A stretch of 64,000 bases of DNA from an uncultured Collinsella sp. (GCA_934654775.1 CAKUGR010000004.1:1-64000); one strand, 5' to 3'; positions 28,577 through 37,294 are shown, counted from the first letter of the stretch. Made by a program: numbers and translations. Notes: generated by a model not told the origin, from the sequence alone.

Positions 28577-29524
28577 TTATTGAGTCTCCGTCGTGCCCGT
28601 CAGGGTAGTTCCGCTCACTCTAATGACCAGGTCACCCCAGTCGCCAGGCGCTTTGCCGTCCGCTCGGTAGAAGTTGACGACCATCGAACCCGGCTCCATG
28701 GTGAACGTAGCCGTGCGCTTTGTTTTATCCACTGTCGCACCATGGTTGGTCTCAAAGAACGGGTCGATCTCCACCTTCTCCCCCCATGTGAGCTCGACGT
28801 TTGCCGGTGCGCCCGTGACCGTCACCCGGTAGTTGTACGCAGCATAGCTAGCGAACAACCGATCAGCTTCATCAACCAGTGCGCCCTCAACCGCCGCGGT
28901 CTTGACCTCGGCCTTCTTTGACGGTACGACTTTCGCCGCCAGACAGGCGAGCTCGTTGCCGGGGCTGTCGCTCGAAACGACCGTCGCCTTAATCACAAAG
29001 TAGACCTGTCCCAATTTGTCCTCGGGGAAGGTCACGGTGCAGTCGTTCTTGGTGGGTTGATTCTCCGGAAGCGTGACGACGTCGGTAGGTTGAGGTGAAT
29101 AGCTCCATGTGGCACCATCGAGCCCATATCCCTCGACCGTTAAGGTATACGCCACGTTTTTGTCATTGCAAAAGTTGCTGTTGCTCAACAAATAGTTGTA
29201 GATACTAAAGGTAAAACTGCACTGACCGTTGTTGGGGTACACCGTAACAGAGCGCTGGGCACGGGCGAGTTCGTCATCGCTGGGCACACTCATATAGCCC
29301 GTAAGCATGTCGCTTGCAAACAGACTCTGCGCGGTGCCCGTCGCGGCAACGGACTTAAGAAATCCGTTGGCGGTGTAGGCAGAATAGGTAAAGTAGCCAC
29401 CCGTCACGAGCGCCACAGCGCAAACAAGTGCGATTGCAGCCATAACCAGCTTGTTCTTGACCAGGCTCTTTCTTTTTGCCAACTGCTCGGGCTCGTCGGC
29501 CTTCCGCTTCTCTTGCTTCTCCAT
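28577..29524 (-). CDS. Membrane-anchored exported protein 3 of surface operon
   Basis: 315 residues from the ATG at 29524 (GGAGAGGGGG upstream). A basic cytoplasmic N-terminus of ~25 residues is followed by one membrane segment (LVMAAIALVCAVALVTGGYF) and a ~265-residue outside domain with no recognised family. The segment directly after the membrane (TYSAYTANGFLKSVAATG) resembles that of the two upstream genes and, loosely, SipW-dependent TasA/camelysin exports; whether it is cleaved is unknown. It lies 40 bases upstream of the giant protein gene and is probably its partner. Confidence 0.7.
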   Translation of the reverse strand: MEKQEKRKADEPEQLAKRKSLVKNKLVMAAIALVCAVALVTGGYFTYSAYTANGFLKSVAATGTAQSLFASDMLTGYMSVPSDDELARAQRSVTVYPNNGQCSFTFSIYNYLLSNSNFCNDKNVAYTLTVEGYGLDGATWSYSPQPTDVVTLPENQPTKNDCTVTFPEDKLGQVYFVIKATVVSSDSPGNELACLAAKVVPSKKAEVKTAAVEGALVDEADRLFASYAAYNYRVTVTGAPANVELTWGEKVEIDPFFETNHGATVDKTKRTATFTMEPGSMVVNFYRADGKAPGDWGDLVIRVSGTTLTGTTETQ

Positions 29525-29538
29525 GTGCGCCCCCTCTC

Positions 29539-30378
29539 CTACTTGCCGCTCGTGTTGCGCGCGATCAGGTAGATCACATCGGTCTCCTTGGCGCTCTCGT
29601 CCCACGAAAGCTCGATGATAAAGTTAAGCGTGTCGTTGCCAGTCGAGTCATCGAGCATCTTGGCGTTGAGCTCGTTTTTGTCGAACAGCTTGTATCGGTA
29701 GAGCGGGCGCGCGTTGCGCTGGACGTTTTGGTAGTCCTTGAATGTAGGGTCGCTTGCGCCCGCGTCCGGCTCGGTGGCCAGGCCATTGTTCGCCTCGTTG
29801 ATGAACGTGAAGCTCGTCAGCAGGTCCTCTCCGGACGCTTTCCAGCTGTAGGGTTTGCCGCCAGCGGTGCCTCTCACGTCGGGCGTATCGCCTAGGCTCG
29901 CGTCCTCGGCTTTATACAGCTCAATATTGAGACCCGCGATGTTGGTAGTATTCGCAAGCTGCAGCTCAAAGCCGTCGCCACCCGTCTGCACGCAAAACGG
30001 GCGTTTAAGCGTTACCGTGTTGCCGATCTTGGTATCGCCGTATTCGGGGTTGTAGCTCAGGTCAATCTGCTCGGCTGCCGTGGCATTGGGCCCCAGCACC
30101 TTGAGCTCGGCAGGCTCCTTGATCTTGCCGACGGTGGAACCACGGTTGGCATTAACAAACCATCCGAGCGTAAACCCCAGTATCACGAGAAGAACAGCTG
30201 CCAGGCCCATGATGGCCAGGGATTCGCGACGATGACTACTCACCCACGTCTTGATGCGATCGAAGCGGCCAGTCGGATGTGTCTCGCCGCGCGACCCGAG
30301 GCCCTCGCCGCCAGGACTCATCGCGCCTTCGTTGTATTTGATATCACCCTGCTCGTGGGCGTCAAGCTGCTCGTCCAT
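29539..30378 (-). CDS. Membrane-anchored exported protein 2 of surface operon
   Basis: 279 residues: cytoplasmic 1-52, membrane segment about 53-74, then LGWFVNANRGSTVGK and an outside domain of ~200 residues. GGAGG lies ten bases upstream of the start, and the ATG overlaps the stop of the preceding gene (TAATG). No family recognised. Shares the W-F-x(2)-N-x-R hallmark after the membrane segment with the gene upstream, so the two are probably paralogues of one exported-subunit family. Confidence 0.7.
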   Translation of the reverse strand: MDEQLDAHEQGDIKYNEGAMSPGGEGLGSRGETHPTGRFDRIKTWVSSHRRESLAIMGLAAVLLVILGFTLGWFVNANRGSTVGKIKEPAELKVLGPNATAAEQIDLSYNPEYGDTKIGNTVTLKRPFCVQTGGDGFELQLANTTNIAGLNIELYKAEDASLGDTPDVRGTAGGKPYSWKASGEDLLTSFTFINEANNGLATEPDAGASDPTFKDYQNVQRNARPLYRYKLFDKNELNAKMLDDSTGNDTLNFIIELSWDESAKETDVIYLIARNTSGK

Positions 30379-31460
30379 TATTTATCCGCCTCCTTGGCGG
30401 TAAAGCGCACGCGAATGTACTTGATGTTCCTGCCGATAACCTCGTCGGCGTTGTTGTAATAGCTGGCGCAGGTTTCCACATCTGCGGAGAGCATGTCGGA
30501 CTTGACAGTCGGAACTGTGGCGGGCGCCTGACCCGGAACGCTCGTGCCGTCGGCGCGGAAATAGCGCGCGTGGTTCTTGTTGATGTCGTCGGCGAGAGCT
30601 GGGTATCCGGTGGCGGCGCCTGTGCTCGCGAAAAGGTTGCCACCGTATCCGGCGTTGCCCGTACGAACGTAGCTCTTGAACTGCTCCGGCCAAATCCAGT
30701 AGAGGGTTTTGGGAAAGGTCTCGGTCGTGTTGTTCGAATCTTTAGCGCGAAAGCTCGCCGCCGGGATGGTAAAGCTCTGCGTAACGACAGCGACGCTGGC
30801 CCCGTCCTGGGTCACCGTGGTGGTCGTGGGAACCAGCGGATTCGAGTAAAAGCCGGAAGGGTCTTTATTCTGGAAAACCAGAATATGCCCGCGCACCAAG
30901 TCTTTAAGCGAGTTGATGATCTCTTCGTTGTTGGATGTGTCCGTGGCGGTACCTGCCGCGCTCGTTTGGACGGAGATCTCCCAGGTCATCTCTACCGTAA
31001 TATTGTGCAGGTCATTGCAGAGTGGTTTAACGTTGAGCTGGAGCTGGCCGGCCGACCCCGGAGAGAGGCTACCGTCGGTGCTCATGTTGTTGAGGTTGAA
31101 GAGATTGTTCACGGCAAGGCTGGTGCTGTCCGACGTGTAGTTGTCCTTGGAGTCGTACGTGCCCGCCGTGCCGCCCTGCGTTCCCGAGAGTATAAACCGC
31201 GGACCATTCGCGCTGATGCTACTCCCCGTAGCACTCACTCGATTGTTCGCGGCAAACCAGGCCAGGCATGCAAAGATGGCAACGATGGCGGCCAGCACAA
31301 ACAGACCGCTCACCAGGAAATCCTTCCAGAAATCCTTGAGGGTCCGCACGTGCTCGTCGGCAGCTTGGCGGTATTCGGCCGCCGTCTTGTGCCGCTGGGG
31401 CTCGCTATGTCGGTCCATGCCACTCATCGCTTGCGTTTGCCCTGCTTGGGGGCGTGCCAT
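30378..31460 (-). CDS. Membrane-anchored exported protein 1 of surface operon
   Basis: 360 residues from the ATG at 31460; ATGs at 31427 and 31418 are possible since no start has a well-spaced ribosome site. Polar N-terminus to about 48, membrane segment 49-70, then AWFAANNRVSATG and a ~285-residue outside domain of unknown fold, rich in Asn, Thr and Ser. First gene of the surface operon; a promoter with TTTACT and TATTCT lies about 55-80 bases upstream. Confidence 0.7.
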   Translation of the reverse strand: MARPQAGQTQAMSGMDRHSEPQRHKTAAEYRQAADEHVRTLKDFWKDFLVSGLFVLAAIVAIFACLAWFAANNRVSATGSSISANGPRFILSGTQGGTAGTYDSKDNYTSDSTSLAVNNLFNLNNMSTDGSLSPGSAGQLQLNVKPLCNDLHNITVEMTWEISVQTSAAGTATDTSNNEEIINSLKDLVRGHILVFQNKDPSGFYSNPLVPTTTTVTQDGASVAVVTQSFTIPAASFRAKDSNNTTETFPKTLYWIWPEQFKSYVRTGNAGYGGNLFASTGAATGYPALADDINKNHARYFRADGTSVPGQAPATVPTVKSDMLSADVETCASYYNNADEVIGRNIKYIRVRFTAKEADK

Positions 31461-31512
31461 CCTTTCCGCTCGGTCGCGCTTAATCCGTTGATCGCAGGTA
31501 GAGAATTCAGGC

Positions 31513-31540
31513 AGAATACAACACCGTACGATAAAGTAAA
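31513..31540 (-). promoter_or_regulatory. Promoter of the surface-protein operon
   Basis: On the minus strand TTTACT (31535-31540) and TATTCT (31513-31518) are separated by 16 bases. Transcription would start near 31506, about 46 bases before the ATG at 31460. Confidence 0.5.
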
Positions 31541-31643
31541 AGAATAGCATTGACCTGCGGTTTGCTCCACAACGCAAACCTTAATGATGTCTTAAAAGTC
31601 AAGCCCTTGGTGCAAGGGGCAGCGGTAGCAAAGCGTGCGCCCC

Positions 31644-32948
31644 CTAACACCCCAACGCGCGCACGGGTATCACGTAGATACCGTCCTCGACTTCGTGGGC
31701 GTACTCACCCACCCCCACAATCACGGCCATAAACTCCGGTTCGCGCGTGCGTGAACGAGGATTTCCACAGACCTTCTTGCGAACGCGCCTGAGACTCTCG
31801 ACGCCGGCGCTCGCTTTATCTTCACTCACCTTAATCTCAAAGGCGGCCCACCGTCCGTCGGCTAGCTGCACGATAGCATCGCACTCAAGGCCCGAATCGT
31901 CGCGATAATAACGCACGGGCGTGCTATCCAGCAGATCGAGCGAACGTGCGTAGACCGAAAGGTCGCGTATGACCAAATTCTCAAACACCAGACCAAATGT
32001 CTGCCAGTCGGCAAGCAGCGCCTGCGAGGACATACCCAGCAAGGCGCAGGCAAGGCTCGGATCCGCCAGATAGCGCTTGGGCTTGACGGTGAAGCGCCGC
32101 TTGTCGCGCGCGGCGGGAACCCAACCGGGGACCTCCTCGAGAATGAACATGCCTTTAAGGGCATCCAGGTACCGGCGCACCTTGCTCTCGTCGGCAAACG
32201 CTGCGGGCTCCTCCTCGGCACCGAACATATCCATAAGAATCGTTTTATACGTGGTTGCCTGTCCCAGATTGCGCGCGATCGATGCGGAGACTCGGCGAGC
32301 AATGTCCGGATCGAGACCGACCGCCGGGAAACTGCTTAAAAACGTGGTGTTGAGATATTCTCGGGCGATGAGCTGGGCATCATCCGAAGGCATATCGATC
32401 GCCTCGGGCCAACCGCCGCGGCAAGCAGCCTCGACAAGCTCCGGCGTATCGCCATCGCACCTACAGGGCTCAAAACGATGCTCGAACAGGCCCGCCAGGC
32501 TCACCTTGCCGTTGGACTCGCCCGTCTCAGCGAGCGTCATGGGATGCATGCGGACGCGGCCGATGCGGCCGGCTCCGCTATGCGCGGGCGCTCCCGCCTT
32601 TGAGCCAAACGCGGGCGTGGCGGAACCCGTGAGGATATAGGCGCCACGCGTAGCCCGGGCACGATCGACCTCGTGTCTAACGTAGTCCCAAATCTGGGGA
32701 ACGCGCTGCCACTCGTCGATGACATGCGGACGGTCGCCCAGCAGCATCATCGCCGGATCGGCACGAGCGAGGTCGAGATTCTCGTCGACATACGAGACGG
32801 ACGCCCCATGCTCAAGCGCGGCCCATGTCTTGCCACACCACTTGATGCCCGCAATCTCGACCGCGCCAAAGACACGAAGATAGCGCTCAATTTGCGTGTC
32901 CACGATGCGCGGAATGTATCCGTCCCGATGTAGTCCCTCGCCCGTCAT
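31644..32948 (-). CDS. AAA+ ATPase with DUF4143 domain
   Basis: 434 residues, intact. N-terminal AAA-type domain with Walker A GIKWCGKT (about 34-41) and Walker B PHVIDEWQ (about 74-80), then the DUF4143 half with LADPSLACALLG, FENLVIRDL, LECDAIV and AFEIKVS; the E-x-K pair near the end recalls a PD-(D/E)xK nuclease fold. Family function is not established. The start follows GGGGGTGG closely. Five 23-bp-spaced sites lie 60-163 bases upstream and probably regulate it. The last codons overlap a low-GC gap before the surface operon. A truncated paralogue lies at the other end of that operon (16681-17595). Confidence 0.85.
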   Translation of the reverse strand: MTGEGLHRDGYIPRIVDTQIERYLRVFGAVEIAGIKWCGKTWAALEHGASVSYVDENLDLARADPAMMLLGDRPHVIDEWQRVPQIWDYVRHEVDRARATRGAYILTGSATPAFGSKAGAPAHSGAGRIGRVRMHPMTLAETGESNGKVSLAGLFEHRFEPCRCDGDTPELVEAACRGGWPEAIDMPSDDAQLIAREYLNTTFLSSFPAVGLDPDIARRVSASIARNLGQATTYKTILMDMFGAEEEPAAFADESKVRRYLDALKGMFILEEVPGWVPAARDKRRFTVKPKRYLADPSLACALLGMSSQALLADWQTFGLVFENLVIRDLSVYARSLDLLDSTPVRYYRDDSGLECDAIVQLADGRWAAFEIKVSEDKASAGVESLRRVRKKVCGNPRSRTREPEFMAVIVGVGEYAHEVEDGIYVIPVRALGC

Positions 32949-33007
32949 GAGCCACCCCCGCAGATTCCTAGGTCTAGCTTTTCGATGCTTCTATTCCACT
33001 GTATCAA

Positions 33008-33111
33008 ATTCGGATTTTCGGGTGTTGGCGATTCGGATTTTCATGTTTCGTTAATTCGGATTTTCATGTTCTAGATGTTCGGATTTTCTGGTGCATGAGA
33101 TTCGGATTTTC
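33008..33111. promoter_or_regulatory. Five-site, 23-bp-period operator-like array
   Basis: The 12-mer [A/G]TTCGGATTTTC begins at 33008, 33031, 33054, 33077 and 33100, that is, every 23 bases exactly, all in one orientation. Spacers of 11 bases are partly conserved (TCATGTT). The array sits just upstream of the DUF4143 ATPase gene. Two helical turns per unit fits cooperative protein binding along one DNA face. It is too short and too regular in spacer for a CRISPR array. Confidence 0.75.
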
Positions 33112-33142
33112 TGAACCCGCTGGTCAGGGCGCTCTCATTGGC

Positions 33143-33179
33143 AAAAAGGCGGGAAGCACCGATACCGGCGCTCCCCGCC
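33143..33179 (-). terminator. Terminator of the flavin oxidoreductase gene
   Basis: Minus-strand hairpin GGCGGGGAGCGCC / GGTGCTTCCCGCC followed by TTTTTG. Between it and the stop codon lies a short direct repeat TCAAACGTGCGC. Confidence 0.75.
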
Positions 33180-33222
33180 CGCTCAAACGTGCGCAATCAA
33201 ACGTGCGCGATAGCTTTCTTGC

Positions 33223-35253
33223 TTAGAGCTCGTTGGCCGCGTGATATGCCGTGCGAATGGCGCTCGCGATGTCGGCGGTGCGCTCGCCCGAGCAGTCGCC
33301 CACGCAGGTCACGGGCACCGTCACGCCGTCCAGGTCAAACGCGTTGGCCTTGGAGCCCACGGCCATCACCACGTAATCGCAGGCGATCTTCACCGGCTCC
33401 TCGGCGCCGTCCTCGGCGGTGCGCACGGCCTCCACGCCCTCGTCGGTAATGGCGGTCAGGCGGGTCTTCACGTGCTGCTCCACGTTGTGCTCGGCAAAGT
33501 CGCTCATGATCAGCGGCAGAATGGTTTCGGACTCGCCCGCGGCAATCTTGTCGAGCATCTCCACGATCGCCACCTCGCAACCGTGCTGCAGCAGGTACTC
33601 GGCAGTCTCGGTGCCCACCAGGCCGCCGCCAATGACGGCGACGCGCCCGCTAAGCTCCACCTTGCCGGCCAGCACATCCCAGCTCGAGACGACCTTGTCC
33701 GAATCGACACCCGGAACGGGGATGACCACGTCGTGCGCGCCCACGGCCACAATCGCGGCGTCGGCGGCGTTGAGGTCCTCTGCCGTGGCGGCGTGGTTGA
33801 GCTCAACCTTTACGCCCAGGCCAGGCAGAATCTTCTCGTAGTACTCGACCGAGCGCATGATCTCGTCCTTGCGCGGAGGCGCGGCAGCCAGCACAATCTG
33901 GCCGCCCAGATGATCGCTCGCCTCGTAGATGGTCACGTCGTAGCCGCGCTTGGCCGCCACGCGCGCGGCCTCCAGGCCGGCGATACCGCCGCCCACCACG
34001 GCGATCTTCTTGTCGCCCTCGCCCGGCTTAATGGCGATGGTCGCCTCGTCACCGTTCTCGGCATTGAGCACGCACGAGATGTACTTGCGGTTTTGAATCG
34101 CGTCGACGCAGCCCTTGTTGCAGTTGAGGCACTCGCGGATGGGCTCGCCGGTCGCGGCCTTCAGCGCAATGTCGGGGTCGCACATGAGCGAGCGGCCATA
34201 GGCGACGATGTCTGCCGAGCCGTCCTCCAGGATCTTCTCGCCGGCCTCGACCGAAACCACGCGGCCGACGGTTGCCACCGGCACGGAGACCAGAGCCTTG
34301 ACGCGCTCGGCCACGGGCAGCGTCCAGTTGTAGGGCATGGCGCCCATGGGCGGAATGGTGTCGCCCATGTTGCCGGTGTGGTTTGCCTGCGCGACCTGGA
34401 TCATGTCGATGCCGGCGCCCTCGAGCAGCTTGGCGAACTCGCAGGCCTCGTCGGGCTGCAGGCCGCCCTTGCCGCGCGGCGTGCCGTCGGGGTTCTCCAT
34501 GATCACGGGGAGCTTGTACTCCACCATCAGCTGCGGCGCGGCTTCTTTAATGGCGGCGACGACCTCGAGCGCGTAGCGGACGCGGTTCTCGAACGAGCCA
34601 CCGTACTCGTCCGTGCGCTTGTTGAGGATCGCGGAGCACAGCGAACCCACCAGACGGTCGCCGTGGACCTCGATGGCGTCGATCCCGGCCTGCTGCGCAC
34701 GGGCGGCCGAGGCGGCGATGGCCTCTTTGATCTGGGTGAGCTGCTCAACGCTGGCCTCGTTCACAAAGTGCTGCATGTCGTGGTGCAGCTTGGCGTAGGC
34801 CTGCTTGCGGATCTCGTTGGACTCGGCCATCTTGGCGGCAAAGGTCTCCTCGTCGCCGGCGGCCTTGGCCTCCTGCGCGGCCTTGGCGGCGGCCATGGAA
34901 CCCATGACCATGCGGCCGACACCGGGCACATCGTACTCGGGGTGGAATAGCTGCAGCGCAACCTTGGCGCCGTGCTTGTGGACGGCGTCGGCCAGGGCCT
35001 TAAACGTGGGAATCTGAGCGTCGGTCGCCAGCTTGGGCGTGGGGCTTGCGGTCATAACGGGAGCGACGTCGCCGATGACGATGTAGCTCACGCCGCCACG
35101 GGCCAGGCGCTCATAAAAGGCCAGGCTGCGCTCGCCGATGGAACCGTCGCGCTCCTCGTAGCCGGTGGTCAGCGGCGGGAACATAATGCGGTTCTTGAGC
35201 TCAAGGGGGCCAACCGTAATGGGCTGGAGCAGCTTGGATGCAGGTGCGGTCAT
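33223..35253 (-). CDS. Old Yellow Enzyme-type NADH:flavin oxidoreductase (BaiCD/FadH-like)
   Basis: 676 residues in the three-part layout of 2,4-dienoyl-CoA reductase: FMN TIM barrel (about 1-365), a [4Fe-4S] site with ECLNCNKGC plus a fourth Cys in YISCVLN, then FAD and NAD(P)H Rossmann domains (VVGGGIAGLEAA, VIGGGLVGTETA). The family reduces C=C bonds of enoyl-type compounds, including bile-acid, flavonoid and fatty-acyl substrates in gut anaerobes; the substrate here cannot be told. The barrel's usual HG-x-HGYL is replaced by IEVHGDRLVGSL. The start at 35253 has AGAGGA six bases upstream. Monocistronic with its own terminator. Confidence 0.87.
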   Translation of the reverse strand: MTAPASKLLQPITVGPLELKNRIMFPPLTTGYEERDGSIGERSLAFYERLARGGVSYIVIGDVAPVMTASPTPKLATDAQIPTFKALADAVHKHGAKVALQLFHPEYDVPGVGRMVMGSMAAAKAAQEAKAAGDEETFAAKMAESNEIRKQAYAKLHHDMQHFVNEASVEQLTQIKEAIAASAARAQQAGIDAIEVHGDRLVGSLCSAILNKRTDEYGGSFENRVRYALEVVAAIKEAAPQLMVEYKLPVIMENPDGTPRGKGGLQPDEACEFAKLLEGAGIDMIQVAQANHTGNMGDTIPPMGAMPYNWTLPVAERVKALVSVPVATVGRVVSVEAGEKILEDGSADIVAYGRSLMCDPDIALKAATGEPIRECLNCNKGCVDAIQNRKYISCVLNAENGDEATIAIKPGEGDKKIAVVGGGIAGLEAARVAAKRGYDVTIYEASDHLGGQIVLAAAPPRKDEIMRSVEYYEKILPGLGVKVELNHAATAEDLNAADAAIVAVGAHDVVIPVPGVDSDKVVSSWDVLAGKVELSGRVAVIGGGLVGTETAEYLLQHGCEVAIVEMLDKIAAGESETILPLIMSDFAEHNVEQHVKTRLTAITDEGVEAVRTAEDGAEEPVKIACDYVVMAVGSKANAFDLDGVTVPVTCVGDCSGERTADIASAIRTAYHAANEL

Positions 35254-35390
35254 GGACATTCCTCTCTTATAGGCGCGGCGGCGATGATGCCACGTAGTTG
35301 TTTAGAGGATATTACATGGGGGTACGGGCCCGCAGCTGAAATCGGCGGATAGCAGGTAGCGGCTGGTGGATGGGGGCGGGGCCGGCTCCC

Positions 35391-35776
35391 GGTTTGTCTC
35401 AATCTGTAACAGTAAGACCCTATTTTGCCGAGCAACTGTTACAGATCGAGACAAACCAAAACCGTCCCGGCGGAAAATCTCAATCTGTAACATCTACAGG
35501 CCAAAAACGACCCTAGATGTTACAAATCGAGACGAACGAATTCGGTCCGTCCGAATATCTCAATCTGTAACATCTAGACCGACTTTTGGCCTCCACCTGT
35601 TACAGATCAAGACAAACGGCAACTGTCCGTCCGAATATCTCAATCTGTAACAGTAACTCGGCAAAATCCGTCCCTCGTGTTACAGATTTAGACAAACGGA
35701 GGTTGGTCTGCCGGTTTGTCTAAATCTGTAACAGATAACCGCCAAAACCGGGTCTAGGTGTTACAGATCGAGATTT
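35391..35776. repeat. Array of five hairpin units (CTCAATCTGTAACA family)
   Basis: Five consecutive dyads, each with a left arm like TCTCAATCTGTAACA, a spacer of about 25-30 bases and a right arm like TGTTACAGATCGAGA, at about 35391-35457, 35475-35533, 35556-35614, 35637-35697 and 35712-35776. Spacers differ but often contain a GGCCAAAA/CGGCAAAA piece. Three more units stand at 60181-60396. The 35254-35862 gap holds no gene. Confidence 0.8.
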
Positions 35777-35823
35777 TGTTTGAGAAGTTGGAAATTGGGC
35801 TGAGAAAACAGTCCCGGAATAAC

Positions 35824-35853
35824 AAAAAAAGCTCGCCGGCTAGGCCGACGAGC
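35824..35853 (-). terminator. Original terminator of the initiator tRNA gene
   Basis: Minus-strand stem GCTCGTCGGC / GCCGGCGAGC followed by TTTTTTT, ten bases beyond the left att repeat. Before the element integrated, this would have followed the tRNA 3' end directly; it is now separated from the tRNA by 8.7 kb. Confidence 0.75.
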
Positions 35854-35862
35854 TGCAAATTC

Positions 35863-35901
35863 TTGGTCGCGGGGGCAGGATTTGAACCTACGACCTCCGG
35901 G
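35863..35901 (-). repeat. att site, left (tRNA 3' end remnant)
   Basis: 39 bases identical to 44530-44568: the 3' arm, T-loop and variable region of the initiator tRNA with encoded CCA. Homology stops in the anticodon arm, where the sequence changes to GCACCC. Not a functional tRNA. Confidence 0.9.
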
Positions 35902-36013
35902 CACCCTTTTCAAATTTTAGTTTCCCGAGGTCACACTCTGTATCATCCCAGCTCAAACCCTTTTTTCGACCAAAACAGTGTCACTCGGTATCACGTAAAA
36001 TCACGGAAAATCA

Positions 36014-36041
36014 CGCTCATACATATTACCATACAGATTAC
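36014..36041. repeat. 28-bp direct repeat, left copy (likely integrase arm site)
   Basis: CGCTCATACATATTACCATA and the following GATTAC-ending bases recur exactly at 44435-44462, each just inside an att repeat. It ends ten bases before the integrase stop codon. GTATCACG/AAAATCACG short repeats precede it (35980-36016). Confidence 0.8.
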
Positions 36042-36050
36042 CTCGAACCC

Positions 36051-37268
36051 CTAGGTCGTACGGAGCATGTCCACCAAAACGGAGACGTTGGTCGTATCCG
36101 TATAGTAGCTGCGATTCACCTCGGGGCTGTGCCCGAAATACGCCGAGCGAATCAAATCGGGAACGCCTTTCTGCATCCACTCGGTGTTGAGGGTCGCGCG
36201 CCAGACATGGGTCGAAACCTTATCGAGAAGGGGTATGTCCAAGGTGTCTGCCAACTCGTGATAGAGCTTCTTAATGGCATGCTGCGCGTTGTTGATGTCC
36301 CACGCGCTGCCAGGAGCCGCGGGGGCGGGGAACAGCAGCGCGCCTGGTTCGGCCCCCGCTCTTTCCAGCCGCGCCCTCATGCGCTCGGCAACGCGCTCGT
36401 CAAGGATGGGGATGGTACGCCCGCGATGGGTCTTTGACACCTCGGTCGTCACGGTAACACTAAGCAAGCCGTCCTTGTCCTCAACGTTCGCGCGGCTGAG
36501 CAGTCTCGCCTCGTTGATGCGAAGCCCCGTCACTGCCTGCAGCAGCGTGATCTCAACGACAGCGCGGCGCAGATTGCGCACATCCTCAACGGTATAACGC
36601 CCTCCTTTCGGCGGATTTACATCATTGGGGTCAATCGCAAGCAGGTATTCGAGCACGCGCCCGCGCTCCTCCGGCGTGAGCGCCTGTCCGCCCGGAGCCT
36701 TGTTTGTCATGCGGCACTCAGGCAGGCGCGGCCTGAAGCTCTTGAGGGGGTTGTGGGCGATTACCTCGTCGCGCACCAAAGGCTCAAGAACATATTTGCT
36801 CACCGTCTTTTGACAATGCTTGGCGGTAGAGGTGCCGTGGCGCCTTGCCATCCCATCCAAGATGCCTTCGAGGTTGCGCGGGCGAACCGCGTCCGCGATG
36901 CGAAAGCCCCCAAACGCCTCCGCCGCGAGATTGAGCACGTGGCAGTATTTGTCCCGTGTTCGGGGTCGCAAGATGGAATCATCGGTGCGCTCGATTCCGG
37001 GGATTACCTCTTTGCGGATATAGTCGCGCATGCTCGACGAGCCCTTCCAAGGAGTGCTACCCCCGCCTGTTGCGAGAATTTCCTCAGCTTGAGCATGAGC
37101 GCGGCGGCGCAGCTCGCCTTTGGTGCACTTCCCCTTGGTCGTCTTCTTGATGAGACGCCCGTTCAGCAAGCGCATGCTCCACTGCATGCGATAGCCACCG
37201 TCGGGCGTCGGCGTAATCTTTGCGCGGTCAATGCTTGTCTCTCCAAGCTCAAGGGCGACGCGGGACAT
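36051..37268 (-). CDS. int: Tyrosine-type site-specific integrase
   Basis: 405 residues. N-terminal arm-binding region (1-70), SAM-like core-binding domain (about 75-185) and catalytic domain with Arg in TGLRINEA, Lys in VSKTHRGR, His-x-x-Arg in THVWRAT, His in YFGHS and nucleophile Tyr in RSYYTDT; the full catalytic set is intact. It should recombine the tRNA-fMet att core. It lies 26 bases downstream of the excisionase gene, both leftward, at the end of the element farther from the intact tRNA. Confidence 0.93.
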   Translation of the reverse strand: MSRVALELGETSIDRAKITPTPDGGYRMQWSMRLLNGRLIKKTTKGKCTKGELRRRAHAQAEEILATGGGSTPWKGSSSMRDYIRKEVIPGIERTDDSILRPRTRDKYCHVLNLAAEAFGGFRIADAVRPRNLEGILDGMARRHGTSTAKHCQKTVSKYVLEPLVRDEVIAHNPLKSFRPRLPECRMTNKAPGGQALTPEERGRVLEYLLAIDPNDVNPPKGGRYTVEDVRNLRRAVVEITLLQAVTGLRINEARLLSRANVEDKDGLLSVTVTTEVSKTHRGRTIPILDERVAERMRARLERAGAEPGALLFPAPAAPGSAWDINNAQHAIKKLYHELADTLDIPLLDKVSTHVWRATLNTEWMQKGVPDLIRSAYFGHSPEVNRSYYTDTTNVSVLVDMLRTT

Positions 37269-37294
37269 GTTTCACCTTCCTTCCTTTGCGTCGC

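Noticed and set aside
33008..33111. Possible mini-CRISPR
   Set aside because: Conserved core 12 bp and spacer 11 bp with partly shared spacer letters; period exactly 23. Fits an operator array instead.
35391..35776. Possible CRISPR array
   Set aside because: The repeats alternate in orientation, arms are only ~15 bp, and no cas genes are in the window.
35863..35901. Second tRNA-Met gene
   Set aside because: Only the 3' 39 bases are present; the 5' half is replaced by unrelated sequence.
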